A DNA stretch of 64,000 nucleotides from Oscillospiraceae bacterium (GCA_015067615.1 SVMD01000008.1:1-64000); one strand, 5' to 3'; numbered from the stretch's first letter, positions 16,464 to 27,290 are shown. The notes: generated from the sequence alone by a model not told the origin. Program-made: numbers and translations.

Positions 16464-17315
16464 TCAGTCCTCCACAACCACAATCAGTCTGGAATAGGCG
16501 GTATAGACCTGTTTGCCCTGTTCACAGGTTACTTCATAGTCCACCACATAGACACCGGGAACACCGGTGTCCACTTTTCCGGAAACCAGGAGCTTCATTT
16601 CCTCCGGAACGCCGCTTCGCAGACTGGTGGTTTCCCGGCCCAGGGTAAACTCATTCAGGTAGGACCGTGCGCTGAAGCTGTCGCCCTGTCTGATGTAGAT
16701 CAGATACTCCGTCAGACTCAGATCCGCTTCAAACAGGCTGGGCGCATAGACTTCCACCGGCAAAACCAGCTCCACCGTATCACCCAGGGAGTTGGTCACC
16801 CGGAACTGCACCTCATGGGTTCCGGTATAGCCTACAGACACCTCATCCAGCACGGTTGCCCGGATCCGGTGGCTGATGCCGCCGTCCAGCATATCCTCCG
16901 CCCGGATGATACTCAGAATGTCGTAGCCGCTGTTTTGGGTGAACAGCAGCGGTCGGGTCAGAGAAAACTTAGGGCTTTCGTAGTCATTAAACCGGACCTC
17001 CCGGGAGGCCTTTGCCACATTTCCGGCAGCGTCGAAAGCTGCGTAGGTAACCGTGACAGTGCCGTCGCTGCGCAGAAGCCGCACACTCTCCACCACCAGG
17101 GTATCCGTCACATCGCCGTCGGTGTCGTCCTTCGCGCTGACGCCCTGCAGCAATGCGGTGCGGGGCTCCGTGGAGGACAGTTCCAGCAGCTGGTCGCCTA
17201 CGGTGATTACCGGGGGCCTGGTATCGGTACGAAGCCGTCCCAATGCCCGGTATCCGGCCAGCATGACAATAAAAAGGACGATCAGCAGCAGGCTGATCCA
17301 GTTACGTTTCTTCAT
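16464..17315 (-). CDS. Membrane-anchored protein with Ig-like (DUF5011/HYR-type) repeats
   Basis: This 283-residue protein has an N-terminal membrane anchor (ISLLLIVLFIVMLAGYRAL) followed by an extracellular part. That part has at least two Ig-like beta domains: one around PPVITVGDQLLEL...DDTDGDVTDTL...YAAFDAAGNVAKASREVRF, the second after residue 115. The motif GDVTD and the AFDAAGN strand are typical of DUF5011/HYR-type repeats on cell surfaces. It is the first gene of the operon with the two BY-kinases, so a role as outside partner or polysaccharide-binding part of the export system is plausible but unproven. ATG at 17315 has AGGAG. Confidence 0.75.
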   Translation of the reverse strand: MKKRNWISLLLIVLFIVMLAGYRALGRLRTDTRPPVITVGDQLLELSSTEPRTALLQGVSAKDDTDGDVTDTLVVESVRLLRSDGTVTVTYAAFDAAGNVAKASREVRFNDYESPKFSLTRPLLFTQNSGYDILSIIRAEDMLDGGISHRIRATVLDEVSVGYTGTHEVQFRVTNSLGDTVELVLPVEVYAPSLFEADLSLTEYLIYIRQGDSFSARSYLNEFTLGRETTSLRSGVPEEMKLLVSGKVDTGVPGVYVVDYEVTCEQGKQVYTAYSRLIVVVED

Positions 17316-17525
17316 GGGGCTACTCCTGTCCGGCATTTCCAGGATCCGGTGTCCGGATAATGCCATACACTTCTGAAAATACGCCGTATATCCGGCGAAA
17401 AGCACATAAAAATCCTTTATAAGGATAGCACACTTCTCCGGGAAAGTCAATCCGCTGCACCTTTCCAGTCTTTGTCACTGCGCACATTATACAAATCCCC
17501 ATTATATGATTCTCCATTTGTGCCC

Positions 17526-17554
17526 TTGCCTTTTGACCGGATTCCCTCTATAAT
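17526..17554 (+). promoter_or_regulatory. Sigma-A promoter of the aminotransferase gene
   Basis: TTGCCT (17526-17531) and TATAAT (17549-17554) are 17 bases apart, with an AAGGAGA site before the ATG at 17588. Confidence 0.65.
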
Positions 17555-17587
17555 GACAATATATCAATAATTTAAGGAGAATCCGTC

Positions 17588-18793
17588 ATGAAATACGATT
17601 TTACTTCCATCCTGGACCGCAAGGGCAAGGATGCCATCGCTGTGGATCTGGTGGGTGCCCCCGGCGCTCCCTATCCCGCGCCCAGAGAGGGCTTTGACGT
17701 CATCCCCATGTGGGTGGCCGACATGAACTTCCCTGTGGTCCCCACCATCCAGGAGGCCATGATCGGTCGGGCCAAGCTGCCCACCTTCGGTTACTTTATG
17801 CCCCGGCAGGAGTATACCCAGGCCATCATCGACTGGCAGAGAGATCACAACGGCGCTGAGGTTGCCCCCGAAAACATCGGCTACGAAAACGGCGTCCTGG
17901 GCGGCGTTGCCACTGCCCTGAGCGTGCTTTGCTCCAAGGGCGACAATGTGCTGGTCCACTCCCCCACCTATGTGGGCTTCACCGGCACCCTGACCAACAA
18001 CGGCTACCATATTATCCACTCCGCCCTGGTGCAGGACGAGCAGGGCATCTGGCGCATGGATTTCGAGGATATGGAAAAGAAGATCGTGGAAAACAAGATC
18101 CACGCCGCCATTTTCTGCTCCCCCCACAATCCCACCGGCCGCGTCTGGGAACGCTGGGAGATCGAGAAGGCTATGGAGCTGTACAAGAAGCATGATGTGT
18201 GGGTCATCTCTGACGAGATCTGGTCCGACATTATTCTGGAGGGCTACAAGCACATCCCCACCCAGTCCGTGTCCGAGGACGCAAAAATGCGCACCGCTGC
18301 CATGTACGCACCCTCCAAGACCTTCAACCTGGCCGGTCTCGTGGGCAGCTACCACATCATCTACAACAAGTGGCTGAATGAGCGCTGCCTGAAGGAGTCC
18401 TCCCTGGGCCACTACAACTCCATGAACGTTATGTCCATGTACGCCCTCATCGGTGCCTTCAGCCCCGCGGGCAACGAATGGGTGAAGGAGCTGAACGAGA
18501 CCATCACCGGCAACGTGAACTTCGCCTGTGACTACATCGAAAAGCACTTCGACGGCGTCACCGTCAGCCGTCCCCAGGGCACCTACATGCTCTTCATCGA
18601 CTGCGGCCAGTGGCTGAAAAAGCACGGCAAGACCATGGACGAGCTGATGAAGGCTGGCTGGGACGTGGGCGTTGTGTGGCAGGATGGCCGGGCCTTCCAT
18701 GGCCAGACCCATATCCGCCTGAATCTGGCCCTGCCCCTGTCCAGAGTGCAGGAGGCCTTCGACCGGCTGGATAAGTACGTGTTCAACGCCTAA
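17588..18793 (+). CDS. PatB/MalY-type PLP-dependent C-S lyase/aminotransferase
   Basis: This 401-residue fold-type I PLP enzyme is of the MalY/PatB branch, whose members act as cystathionine beta-lyases or cysteine-S-conjugate beta-lyases. The N-terminal VIPMWVADMNFPVVPTIQEAM and the HNPTGRVW loop are characteristic. The PLP lysine is in YAPSKTFNLAGLVGSYHIIY and the phosphate-binding region follows. Likely chemistry is release of homocysteine or another thiol from a thioether amino acid. It is monocistronic, with its own promoter and terminator. Confidence 0.9.
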   Translation: MKYDFTSILDRKGKDAIAVDLVGAPGAPYPAPREGFDVIPMWVADMNFPVVPTIQEAMIGRAKLPTFGYFMPRQEYTQAIIDWQRDHNGAEVAPENIGYENGVLGGVATALSVLCSKGDNVLVHSPTYVGFTGTLTNNGYHIIHSALVQDEQGIWRMDFEDMEKKIVENKIHAAIFCSPHNPTGRVWERWEIEKAMELYKKHDVWVISDEIWSDIILEGYKHIPTQSVSEDAKMRTAAMYAPSKTFNLAGLVGSYHIIYNKWLNERCLKESSLGHYNSMNVMSMYALIGAFSPAGNEWVKELNETITGNVNFACDYIEKHFDGVTVSRPQGTYMLFIDCGQWLKKHGKTMDELMKAGWDVGVVWQDGRAFHGQTHIRLNLALPLSRVQEAFDRLDKYVFNA

Positions 18794-18805
18794 AAAACAG
18801 ATTTC

Positions 18806-18840
18806 GCCCGGGACCAAAATGGTCCCGGGCATTTCTTTTA
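18806..18840 (+). terminator. Terminator of the PatB/MalY gene
   Basis: GCCCGGGACC / GGTCCCGGGC with an AAAAT loop, followed by ATTTCTTTTA. Confidence 0.85.
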
Positions 18841-18847
18841 CAAAGGT

Positions 18848-19086
18848 AAATTATCGTTTACAAGAGCTTCCCCCTGGGGGGGAAGCTGGCACCGCGTAAG
18901 CGGTGACTGATGAGGGGACTATCCTACGATGACTGGAAATGCAACGATTTTCTGCTGCTGTCCCCTCATCCATATGTTGTGGTGCGCTTGCCACCGGCAA
19001 GCGATTAATTTTGATTCGCTGCGCGGAGCACCACCCTTCGGGGCACCTTCCCCCCAGGGGGAAGGTATTACGCTAAACGATAATTT
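18848..19086. repeat. Intergenic TIR element, copy 4, with a nested insert
   Basis: Ends AAATTATCGTTTA and TAAACGATAATTT match perfectly. The interior matches copies 2 and 3, except that about 65 bases (18970-19034) interrupt the segment cccctcatcc / ccttcggggc. The insert has its own inverted ends, GTGGTGC and GCACCAC. Apart from the element and two terminators, the gap 18794-19137 holds no gene. Confidence 0.88.
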
Positions 19087-19097
19087 CCCGCACTGAC

Positions 19098-19137
19098 AAA
19101 AACGCGGCAGGACCGGTTGGGTCCTGCCGCGCGTTTT
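19098..19137 (-). terminator. Terminator of the Na/Pi cotransporter gene
   Basis: A GGCAGGACC / GGGTCCTGCC-type stem extended by AACGC / GCGTT lies right at the stop codon. T/A runs on both sides make it potentially bidirectional. Confidence 0.75.
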
Positions 19138-20883
19138 TTATTTCAGACGGTACTTGTAGGCAAATTCCTTGTACTGCTGGGTGAAGTTCTCGTTCTCGAT
19201 CCGGGCGGAACGGAGAGCTTCGTGGGTGTTCATATCATGGTGAGCCCGGTCCACCACGATGCCCGCGATATTGGAGCAGTGGTCACCGGTGCGCTCCAGA
19301 CCGTTGAGCAGGTCGGACCAGATAAAGCCAGTTTCCACGGAGCACAGGCCCTGCTGCAGCCGCTGGATATGGCGCACGCGCAGTGCCTCCTTCAGGTCGT
19401 CGATGACCTGCTCCAGGGGCTCCACCTGGTAAGCCTTTTCCAGATCGTTGTGCCAGAAGGCGGAGATGGACATCTCCACGATCTCCTCCACGGCGTGGAT
19501 CAGCACAGCCAGCTCTTCCTTTGCAGTATCAGAGAAGCTCAGTTCCTTGGCATTCAGTTCCTCGGCGGCCTCCACCAGATTCAGGGCATGGTCGCCCATT
19601 CGCTCCAGGTCGCCGATGGCCTTCAGGAGCATGGCTGCCTGAGAGCTGTCAGCAGGGGAGATCTTCAGGGCGGAAAGCTTCACCAGATAGGTGGACAGGA
19701 TATCCTCGTAATGATCGGTCTTTTCCTCCAGCTCACGGACCTCCGCGGCCAGCTCGTCAGAGTAATTCTGCAGGCATTCCACACCCCGGTGCAGCACCAG
19801 GGCGGCACACTCGGCCATTTCGCCGGTGAGGGTACGGCTGCGCTCCAGGGCGATGGAGGGAGTGGCAAACAGACGCTCGTCCAGCTCGGCGGTCTGCTCG
19901 GGGACCTTGGCGTCGGGAACCAGCTTGCACACCAGCTTCTCCAGCAGGTTGCCGGAGGGCAGCAGGGCGGCGGTGCAGATGATGTTGAACAGGGTGTGGC
20001 ACACGGAAATGCCCAGATAGGTGGCGCTCTCACCCAGAATGGCGGGAGAGAAGATCCAGTCCACAATCAGGAACAGGATCAGGCCCAGCAGGGTGCCGAT
20101 GATATTGAACAGCAGATGGACGTAAGCCGCCCGCTTTGCGTTCTTGGTGGCGCCCACGGAGGACAGCATGGCAGTGACGCAGGTACCGATGTTCTGACCC
20201 ATGATGATGGGAATGGCAGCGGCATAGCTGACAGCACCGGTGACGGACAGGGCCTGCAGGATACCGACGGATGCGGAGGAGGACTGGATGATACCGGTCA
20301 GCACAGCACCGGCGATGACACCCAGAATGGGATTCTTGAACAGCAGGAACAGGCTGGTAAACCAGGGCTCATCCCGCAGACCCTTCACGGCGCCGGACAT
20401 GGTGTCCATACCGAACATCAGTGTGGCAAAGCCCAGCAGGATCAGGCCGATGTCCTTCTTGGAGCTGTCCTTGATGAACATATAGTAGATGATACCGACG
20501 AGGGCCAGGATGGGAGTAAAATTGGTGGGCTTGAGCAGTTGGATAAACAGGCTGTCGCCCTCCACACCGCTCAAAGACAGGACCCAGGCGGTGACGGTGG
20601 TACCCACGTTGGCGCCCATGATCACGTTGATGGCCTGGCCCAGGGCCAGCAGGCCGGAGTTAACGAAACCGACGACCATAACGGTGGTGGCGGAGGAGGA
20701 CTGGATCACCGCGGTGACTACCATACCGGTGAGGAAGCCCAGCATCCGGTTCGTGGTCAGCTTGCCCAGCAATGTGCGCAGGGAATTGCCCGCGGCCCGC
20801 TCCAGGCTTTCGCCCATGATGTTCATGCCGAACAGGAACAGGCACAGACCGCCGATCATGGTTAAGATATCATAAATATCCAT
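19138..20883 (-). CDS. Na+/phosphate cotransporter with C-terminal PhoU domain
   Basis: This 581-residue protein belongs to the NptA/Na-Pi-II family. About eight or nine membrane segments are arranged as two inverted repeats, each with a QSSSA motif (VIQSSSATTVMVV and IIQSSSASVGIL). A cytoplasmic PhoU-like helical domain occupies roughly residues 330-560. It takes up inorganic phosphate coupled to sodium, or regulates phosphate entry through the PhoU part. The ATG at 20883 has AGAAGG upstream. It is flanked by its own terminator and the divergent DUF308 gene. Confidence 0.92.
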   Translation of the reverse strand: MDIYDILTMIGGLCLFLFGMNIMGESLERAAGNSLRTLLGKLTTNRMLGFLTGMVVTAVIQSSSATTVMVVGFVNSGLLALGQAINVIMGANVGTTVTAWVLSLSGVEGDSLFIQLLKPTNFTPILALVGIIYYMFIKDSSKKDIGLILLGFATLMFGMDTMSGAVKGLRDEPWFTSLFLLFKNPILGVIAGAVLTGIIQSSSASVGILQALSVTGAVSYAAAIPIIMGQNIGTCVTAMLSSVGATKNAKRAAYVHLLFNIIGTLLGLILFLIVDWIFSPAILGESATYLGISVCHTLFNIICTAALLPSGNLLEKLVCKLVPDAKVPEQTAELDERLFATPSIALERSRTLTGEMAECAALVLHRGVECLQNYSDELAAEVRELEEKTDHYEDILSTYLVKLSALKISPADSSQAAMLLKAIGDLERMGDHALNLVEAAEELNAKELSFSDTAKEELAVLIHAVEEIVEMSISAFWHNDLEKAYQVEPLEQVIDDLKEALRVRHIQRLQQGLCSVETGFIWSDLLNGLERTGDHCSNIAGIVVDRAHHDMNTHEALRSARIENENFTQQYKEFAYKYRLK

Positions 20884-20992
20884 AAGGTACTGCCTTCTTT
20901 CTTTGACGAAGTAAAATAATTTTACCACAGCAAAGAAAATTTAGCAATGGTTTCTTGGAAATTCCCTTGAAGAAGTGCCGCTTCCGGAATCA

Positions 20993-21021
20993 TTGACAGG
21001 GCCACCAAAAACCGCTATACT
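20993..21021 (+). promoter_or_regulatory. Sigma-A promoter of the DUF308-PPTase-methyltransferase-tatD run
   Basis: TTGACA (20993-20998) and TATACT (21016-21021) have a 17-base spacer, 27 bases before the ATG at 21048. Confidence 0.75.
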
Positions 21022-21047
21022 GATACATTAAGAAAGAGGTGATCTCC

Positions 21048-21617
21048 ATGAAGAAATATACGGTTCCGCAACTTTTGTCCCTGCTGGGTATGCCTGCTCT
21101 GACGGTGGTTTTGGGGCTTATTCTGCTGCTGAGCCCGGACACCGCCTCGGCTCTGGTGGGTAAGCTTCTGGGCTGGATCGCCGTTCTGGTGGGGCTTGGT
21201 CTGGGTGCCCATGGCATTCTGGGCTCCGCCGCCAGCCGGAACAACCGGATCCTCTGGGCTGTTATCTGCTTTGCCGGCGGTGTGTGGCTGCTGATGCATC
21301 CGCTGACCATCGCCAAGTTCCTGGGCCGGGTGCTGGGTCTTGCCCTGATGATCCGGGGCGGACAGGCTGCCGCAAAGCACATCCGTTATCAGGGAAAGAA
21401 GCTGCTCATCAGCCGCTCCCTGGTGATCGCGGCGGTGGCGGTGATCGTCGGCGCGGTGCTGGTGATCCTGCCCCTGGCCAGCTCCCGGATGCTCTTCAAC
21501 GTGCTGGGCATTGTGATGATCTGCGCAGGCATTGCCGAGGGCTATGACCGGATCAAAGGCAGAAAGCTGCTGGATGAAGGACAGGACCCCAATATCATCG
21601 ACGTGGAGAAGGTATGA
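21048..21617 (+). CDS. DUF308/HdeD-like membrane protein
   Basis: This 189-residue protein has about six membrane segments in three helical pairs (for example TVVLGLILLLSPDTASALVG and AVAVIVGAVLVILPLASSRM), the repeat pattern of the HdeD/DUF308 family. Function in Gram-positive bacteria is not established. I start at the ATG 21048 with AGAGGTGAT upstream; GTG at 21039 is in frame. Its stop overlaps the start of the phosphopantetheinyl transferase (ATGA), so the two are translationally coupled. Confidence 0.8.
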   Translation: MKKYTVPQLLSLLGMPALTVVLGLILLLSPDTASALVGKLLGWIAVLVGLGLGAHGILGSAASRNNRILWAVICFAGGVWLLMHPLTIAKFLGRVLGLALMIRGGQAAAKHIRYQGKKLLISRSLVIAAVAVIVGAVLVILPLASSRMLFNVLGIVMICAGIAEGYDRIKGRKLLDEGQDPNIIDVEKV

Positions 21618-22087
21618 TCTTAGGCTGCATGGAACTGGGCGCACTGTCCGGCCATGAGGCGGGACGGCTGCTGCTGCAAAAGCTCTGGGAGGAGCAGGTA
21701 GGCGGAACGCTGCCGGAAATCGCCGTTACGGACCGGGGAAAGCCCTATTTTGTGGATAGTCCCTGGCATTTTTCCATCTCCCACACGAAAAAGCGGGTAT
21801 TCTGCGCCCTGAGCCGGGAGAATGTGGGCATCGATGCCGAGGAAGCGGACCGGGATATCAACCTCCGGTTGGCTGACAAGATCCTCTCCCCTGTTGAAAA
21901 AGAACAGTTCGACCGGGCGGCGGACAAGCGCACCGCTCTGCTGACATTCTGGGTCTTAAAGGAAGCCGCCGCCAAGCTTTCCGGTGAGGGTCTCCGGGGT
22001 TATCCCGATCACACCCGGTTTTCCCTGGAAGATTCCAGGGTATTCCACATGGAGGGCTGCCTGGTGGCAGTATTGACCGATGCTTGA
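21614..22087 (+). CDS. 4'-phosphopantetheinyl transferase superfamily protein
   Basis: This 157-residue protein has the Sfp/AcpT-type motifs: FSISH around residue 53, VGIDAEE around residue 72 (the magnesium-binding Asp) and FWVLKEAAAKLSGEGL around residues 113-128. It moves the phosphopantetheine arm of coenzyme A to a serine on a carrier protein. At this length it is a single compact domain, shorter than Sfp. No carrier protein or synthase gene is nearby, so the partner is unknown. Confidence 0.85.
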   Translation: MILGCMELGALSGHEAGRLLLQKLWEEQVGGTLPEIAVTDRGKPYFVDSPWHFSISHTKKRVFCALSRENVGIDAEEADRDINLRLADKILSPVEKEQFDRAADKRTALLTFWVLKEAAAKLSGEGLRGYPDHTRFSLEDSRVFHMEGCLVAVLTDA

Positions 22088-22721
22088 GAAAATGGACGCA
22101 TTTTTTGAGGCCCGGCTGGAGGGCTATGAAGAGCATATGCTTACCGCAATCGAGGGGGCGGAGGAATTCTACCCCTTTACAGCAGCGCTACTGCCCCCGG
22201 GGCATATTCTGGACCTGGGCTGCGGCACTGGACTGGAGCTGAACTGGTATTTTGCAGAGCATCCCTCCGCAAAGGTCACCGGTATCGACCTATCCGAGGG
22301 GATGCTGGCTGCACTGCGTAAGAAATTTCCGGACAAAGCGCTGAGTCTGATTCCCGGCTCCTATTTTGAGGTGCCCTTGGGTGAAAACCGCTTTGACGGT
22401 GCCGTTTCCGTGGAATCCCTGCACCACTTTACGCAGGCAGAAAAGCTTCCCCTGTACCGGAAGCTCTGCACTGCCCTGAAGCCCGGTGCCGCTTTCATTC
22501 TGACAGACTACTTTGCCCCGGATGCGGATTACGAAATCTTTTTCCGGTCAGAACTGCTGCGGCTGAAGGCGGAGCAAGGCATCGCCGACACGCAATTTTA
22601 CCACTACGATACCCCCCTGACGGTGGAACATGAGACTGAAGCCCTGCTGGCAGCGGGCTTTTCCAAAATCGAAATTCTGGGCCAGTGGGGCGCCACCTGC
22701 ACCCTCCGGGCCACGAAATAA
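22080..22721 (+). CDS. Class I SAM-dependent methyltransferase
   Basis: The 213-residue protein has the SAM-binding motif I ILDLGCGTGLELNWYF around residues 42-57 and motif II VTGIDLSEGMLAAL. Post-motif FDGAVSVESLHHFTQAEKLPLY is typical of small-molecule methyltransferases (Methyltransf_25/11). The substrate is not predictable. It overlaps the PPTase gene by 8 bases. Confidence 0.87.
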   Translation: MLEKMDAFFEARLEGYEEHMLTAIEGAEEFYPFTAALLPPGHILDLGCGTGLELNWYFAEHPSAKVTGIDLSEGMLAALRKKFPDKALSLIPGSYFEVPLGENRFDGAVSVESLHHFTQAEKLPLYRKLCTALKPGAAFILTDYFAPDADYEIFFRSELLRLKAEQGIADTQFYHYDTPLTVEHETEALLAAGFSKIEILGQWGATCTLRATK

Positions 22722-22731
22722 GGAGTAAACC

Positions 22732-23493
22732 ATGTTATTTGACACCCATGCCCATATGGATGACCGGGCCTTTGACGATGACCGGGCGGAGCTGCTGGAA
22801 AATCTGCCGAAGCAGGGTATCCAGCTTCTGATGAACCCCGGCTGCAGCCTGGCATCCTCTTACAATACTTCCCGCCTCTCTCAGGAATATGACTACATCT
22901 ACGCCGCCGTGGGCTCCCACCCGGACGTGGCTGATGAGGTCAATGAGGAAGTTCTGGAAGAATACCGAAAGTTATGTAAACTAAACCCCAAAATCAAGGC
23001 CATCGGCGAGATCGGTCTGGACTACCACTACGAGGACATCCCCAGAGAGATTCAGCTCCGTGCTTTCCGGATGCAGATGGCGCTGGCAAGGGAACTAAAC
23101 CTGCCTGTCATCGTCCACGAGCGGGAGGCCCACGAGGACGGCATGAAGGTTGTGGACGAGTTCCCGGAGACATGCGGTGTGTTCCACTGCTATTCCGGCT
23201 CCGCCGAGATGGCAAAGGAGCTCATTAAGCGGGGCTGGTACATCGGCTTCACCGGTGTGCTGACCTTCAAGAATGCCCGGAAGGCCATTGAGGTGGCGTC
23301 CCAGATTCCTCTGGACCGGATCGTGCTGGAAACCGACTGCCCCTATATGTCCCCGGAGCCCTTCCGGGGCAAGCGCAACGACCCGGGGAAGCTCTACCGG
23401 ATGGCCGAAAGATTAGCCGAGATCCGCGGCATGCCCCTGGAGGAAATCCACGAAATCACCACCGAGAACGGCAAGCGGTTGTACCGGCTGTAA
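22732..23493 (+). CDS. TatD-family metal-dependent deoxyribonuclease
   Basis: At 253 residues it has the TatD length. Metal ligands are visible: DTHAHMD at the start, GEIGLDYHY around residue 90, VIVHEREAH around residue 126, FHCYSGS around residue 148 and VLETDCPYMSP around residue 202. TatD proteins are 3'-5' exonucleases with a role in DNA repair or turnover. It is the last gene of a four-gene run. Confidence 0.92.
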   Translation: MLFDTHAHMDDRAFDDDRAELLENLPKQGIQLLMNPGCSLASSYNTSRLSQEYDYIYAAVGSHPDVADEVNEEVLEEYRKLCKLNPKIKAIGEIGLDYHYEDIPREIQLRAFRMQMALARELNLPVIVHEREAHEDGMKVVDEFPETCGVFHCYSGSAEMAKELIKRGWYIGFTGVLTFKNARKAIEVASQIPLDRIVLETDCPYMSPEPFRGKRNDPGKLYRMAERLAEIRGMPLEEIHEITTENGKRLYRL

Positions 23494-23544
23494 ATGGTCG
23501 TTTCACTTAGCAGCAACTATGATGCAACCAGGTAAGAAAAGCAT

Positions 23545-23713
23545 GTCATTCCGAGGGCCTTTAGGCCCGTGGGAATCTCCTGCACCGTACTTCAGTGCTG
23601 TAAAACGTTGCTTAACATCGAAAAACCAGGATGCACAATGTTAATTGGTACATACAGCATCCCTCTGCTGTGCAGGAGATTGCCACGTCGGGCTGCGCCC
23701 TCCTCGCAATGAC
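23545..23713. repeat. Second intergenic repeat family, full-length inverted element
   Basis: The left end GTCATTCCGAGGGC and right end CCTCGCAATGAC are inverted copies, as are GGGAATCTCCTGCA and TGCAGGAGATTGCC further in. The middle is unique. A short relative occurs at 47357-47399. The 23494-23943 gap holds this element, the groESL promoter and CIRCE, and no gene. Confidence 0.75.
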
Positions 23714-23809
23714 ACGGTAGTCGAAGCCCAGTTGCGCCGATTATCTCTGCTGGGATAATTGATGATTTTTCTTTCCGTCCCATTCACAAATATTTAACGC
23801 AAAAAGCCC

Positions 23810-23838
23810 TTGCATTTTTCCATTGCTTGGGTTATTAT
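23810..23838 (+). promoter_or_regulatory. Sigma-A promoter of groESL
   Basis: TTGCAT (23810-23815) and TATTAT (23833-23838) are separated by 17 bases, directly upstream of the CIRCE operator. Confidence 0.8.
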
Positions 23839-23841
23839 GTA

Positions 23842-23868
23842 TTAGCACTCAATAAAGTTGAGTGCTAA
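23842..23868 (+). promoter_or_regulatory. CIRCE operator (HrcA binding site)
   Basis: TTAGCACTC, nine bases, GAGTGCTAA is a perfect CIRCE element. HrcA bound here represses groESL until heat or misfolded protein engages GroEL. hrcA itself is not in the window. Confidence 0.96.
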
Positions 23869-23943
23869 ACCTTTGTAGATAAATGCAGGAAGGATCTTCC
23901 GATACCTGCGGTCTAAATATACTTTACGTATGGAGGAATTCAA

Positions 23944-25868
<1,925 letters not shown>

Positions 25869-25892
25869 GATACAGCCCTATCAAACGCATTT

Positions 25893-25924
25893 CAGCCCCG
25901 ACTTACGTCGGGGCTGATTTTTTG
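25893..25924 (+). terminator. Terminator of groESL
   Basis: CAGCCCCGAC / GTCGGGGCTG with a TTAC loop, then ATTTTTTG. Confidence 0.88.
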
Positions 25925-25932
25925 TGTGAGCT

Positions 25933-26123
25933 AAATTATCGTATACATCAGAAACTTGGCTCCCCCTCCGGGGGAGCTGGCACCGCGTAAGCGGTGACTG
26001 AGAGGGCAACACAATGAACCGAAATATCTGCATTTCGGCGCGTTTTTTACCTCTCCCGCCCCCTACGGGGGCACCCTCCCCAAAGGGGAGGGCATAGCGA
26101 CTGCGCCGCTAAACGATAATTTA
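25933..26123. repeat. Intergenic TIR element, copy 5
   Basis: Ends AAATTATCGTATA and TAAACGATAATTTA flank an interior of a related but distinct type (ggctccccctccgggggagc, gcgtaagcggtgactgagag and a complementary arm). Its last bases TTA are the stop codon (TAA) of the minus-strand MFS gene. Confidence 0.87.
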
Positions 26124-27290
26124 CCGCAGATCCTTCAGCAGCTTATTCAGCAGCCAGGCGGCAATGCCCAGCAGCGCAGGAAACACCAGCATGGCCGGAG
26201 TATAGCTTCCCGTCAGATCACAGATACCTCCCCAGATGGGGTTGGCCACGATGGTACCCAGACTGCCGCAGGTGGCAAGCATACCCCAGATGGCGGCATA
26301 CTCCCTGGTGCCGAAAACCTGCCGGGTCACCAGGGGCAAAAGCGTTGTGTAGATACCCAAACCCAGGGCCATGACCATCAGGCCCGGCCAGGCCAGCGCA
26401 GGCACTGCCAGGATCCCAAACGCTGCGGCAAAGGCAAGCAGCATGACACAGCCACCCCGGCGGACGCCCAGGCGTCCATAGAGGATGCCCTGGCCGATCT
26501 TCCCCAGGGCCAGCACCGCCGTCTGGACCGAGAGCATCAGGCTGATCTTTCCGCTGTCATAGCCATAGATGCCCAGCATGGAGGGCTGCTGCTGCTGAAC
26601 ACCGCAGGCAGCAGTGATCACCACAATGACCGCAATGAGCATGTACAGTTTGGGGCTTTTCAGAGCCTCCGCCTGGGTCATGCCCAGGCCCATACCGGCT
26701 GCGCTGCCCCGCTGCTCCATGGGCGCTTCCCGGCCAAGGAGCAGAACACTGAGTCCCACCACGCCCAGCCAGCAGCAGGCCATGACCACCATGGCCGCCC
26801 GCCAGGTGGACTCCGCCATCACCGCCGGGATCACCATATTGAAGATCATGCCGCCCACACCGGAGCCGGACATGACGATACCCAGAATGGTGGAGGCCTG
26901 CCGGGGGTCATAGGCATTCTGGACGATCACATTGCCGCAGAGGGCCACGCAATTGCTGCCGAACAGGCCCAGCAGAAAGCCTGCCAGATAGATCATCCAC
27001 AGCTGCTTTGCCAGGGAAAACAGCAGCAAGCTTCCCCAGCCCCAGACCGCGCAGACAGCCAGAATGCCCCGGACACCCTTTTTGCCCGCTATGCGGCCCA
27101 GAACCGGGTTGGTGGCCGCACCGGAAATGGTCATCAGGCTGAAAATCAGAGAAAAGCTGCCCTTGCCGATGCCAAGCTCGGCACACACCGGCTCCAGGAA
27201 AAAGCTTAAGGTGGACGAGGTTACAGCCATGGCCATCATGGCTAAGAATGCCGCGGCGGCGGGACGGTAAAGGCGGATCGTTTCTTTCAT
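26121..27290 (-). CDS. MFS transporter (OFA-like)
   Basis: This 389-residue protein has twelve predicted membrane segments, the length and layout of the major facilitator superfamily. The loop between segments 2 and 3 (GRIAGKKGVRGILAVCAV) matches the family signature, and the PVLGRI-type N-terminal half resembles oxalate/formate antiporter-like monocarboxylate carriers. The substrate cannot be told. The ATG has AAGGAG upstream. The stop codon is formed by the end of TIR element copy 5. Confidence 0.85.
   Translation of the reverse strand: MKETIRLYRPAAAAFLAMMAMAVTSSTLSFFLEPVCAELGIGKGSFSLIFSLMTISGAATNPVLGRIAGKKGVRGILAVCAVWGWGSLLLFSLAKQLWMIYLAGFLLGLFGSNCVALCGNVIVQNAYDPRQASTILGIVMSGSGVGGMIFNMVIPAVMAESTWRAAMVVMACCWLGVVGLSVLLLGREAPMEQRGSAAGMGLGMTQAEALKSPKLYMLIAVIVVITAACGVQQQQPSMLGIYGYDSGKISLMLSVQTAVLALGKIGQGILYGRLGVRRGGCVMLLAFAAAFGILAVPALAWPGLMVMALGLGIYTTLLPLVTRQVFGTREYAAIWGMLATCGSLGTIVANPIWGGICDLTGSYTPAMLVFPALLGIAAWLLNKLLKDLR

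Noticed and set aside
13685..16648. 987-codon open frame on the plus strand opposite the BY-kinases
   Set aside because: Antisense to well-supported kinase genes, no motif, no ribosome binding site.
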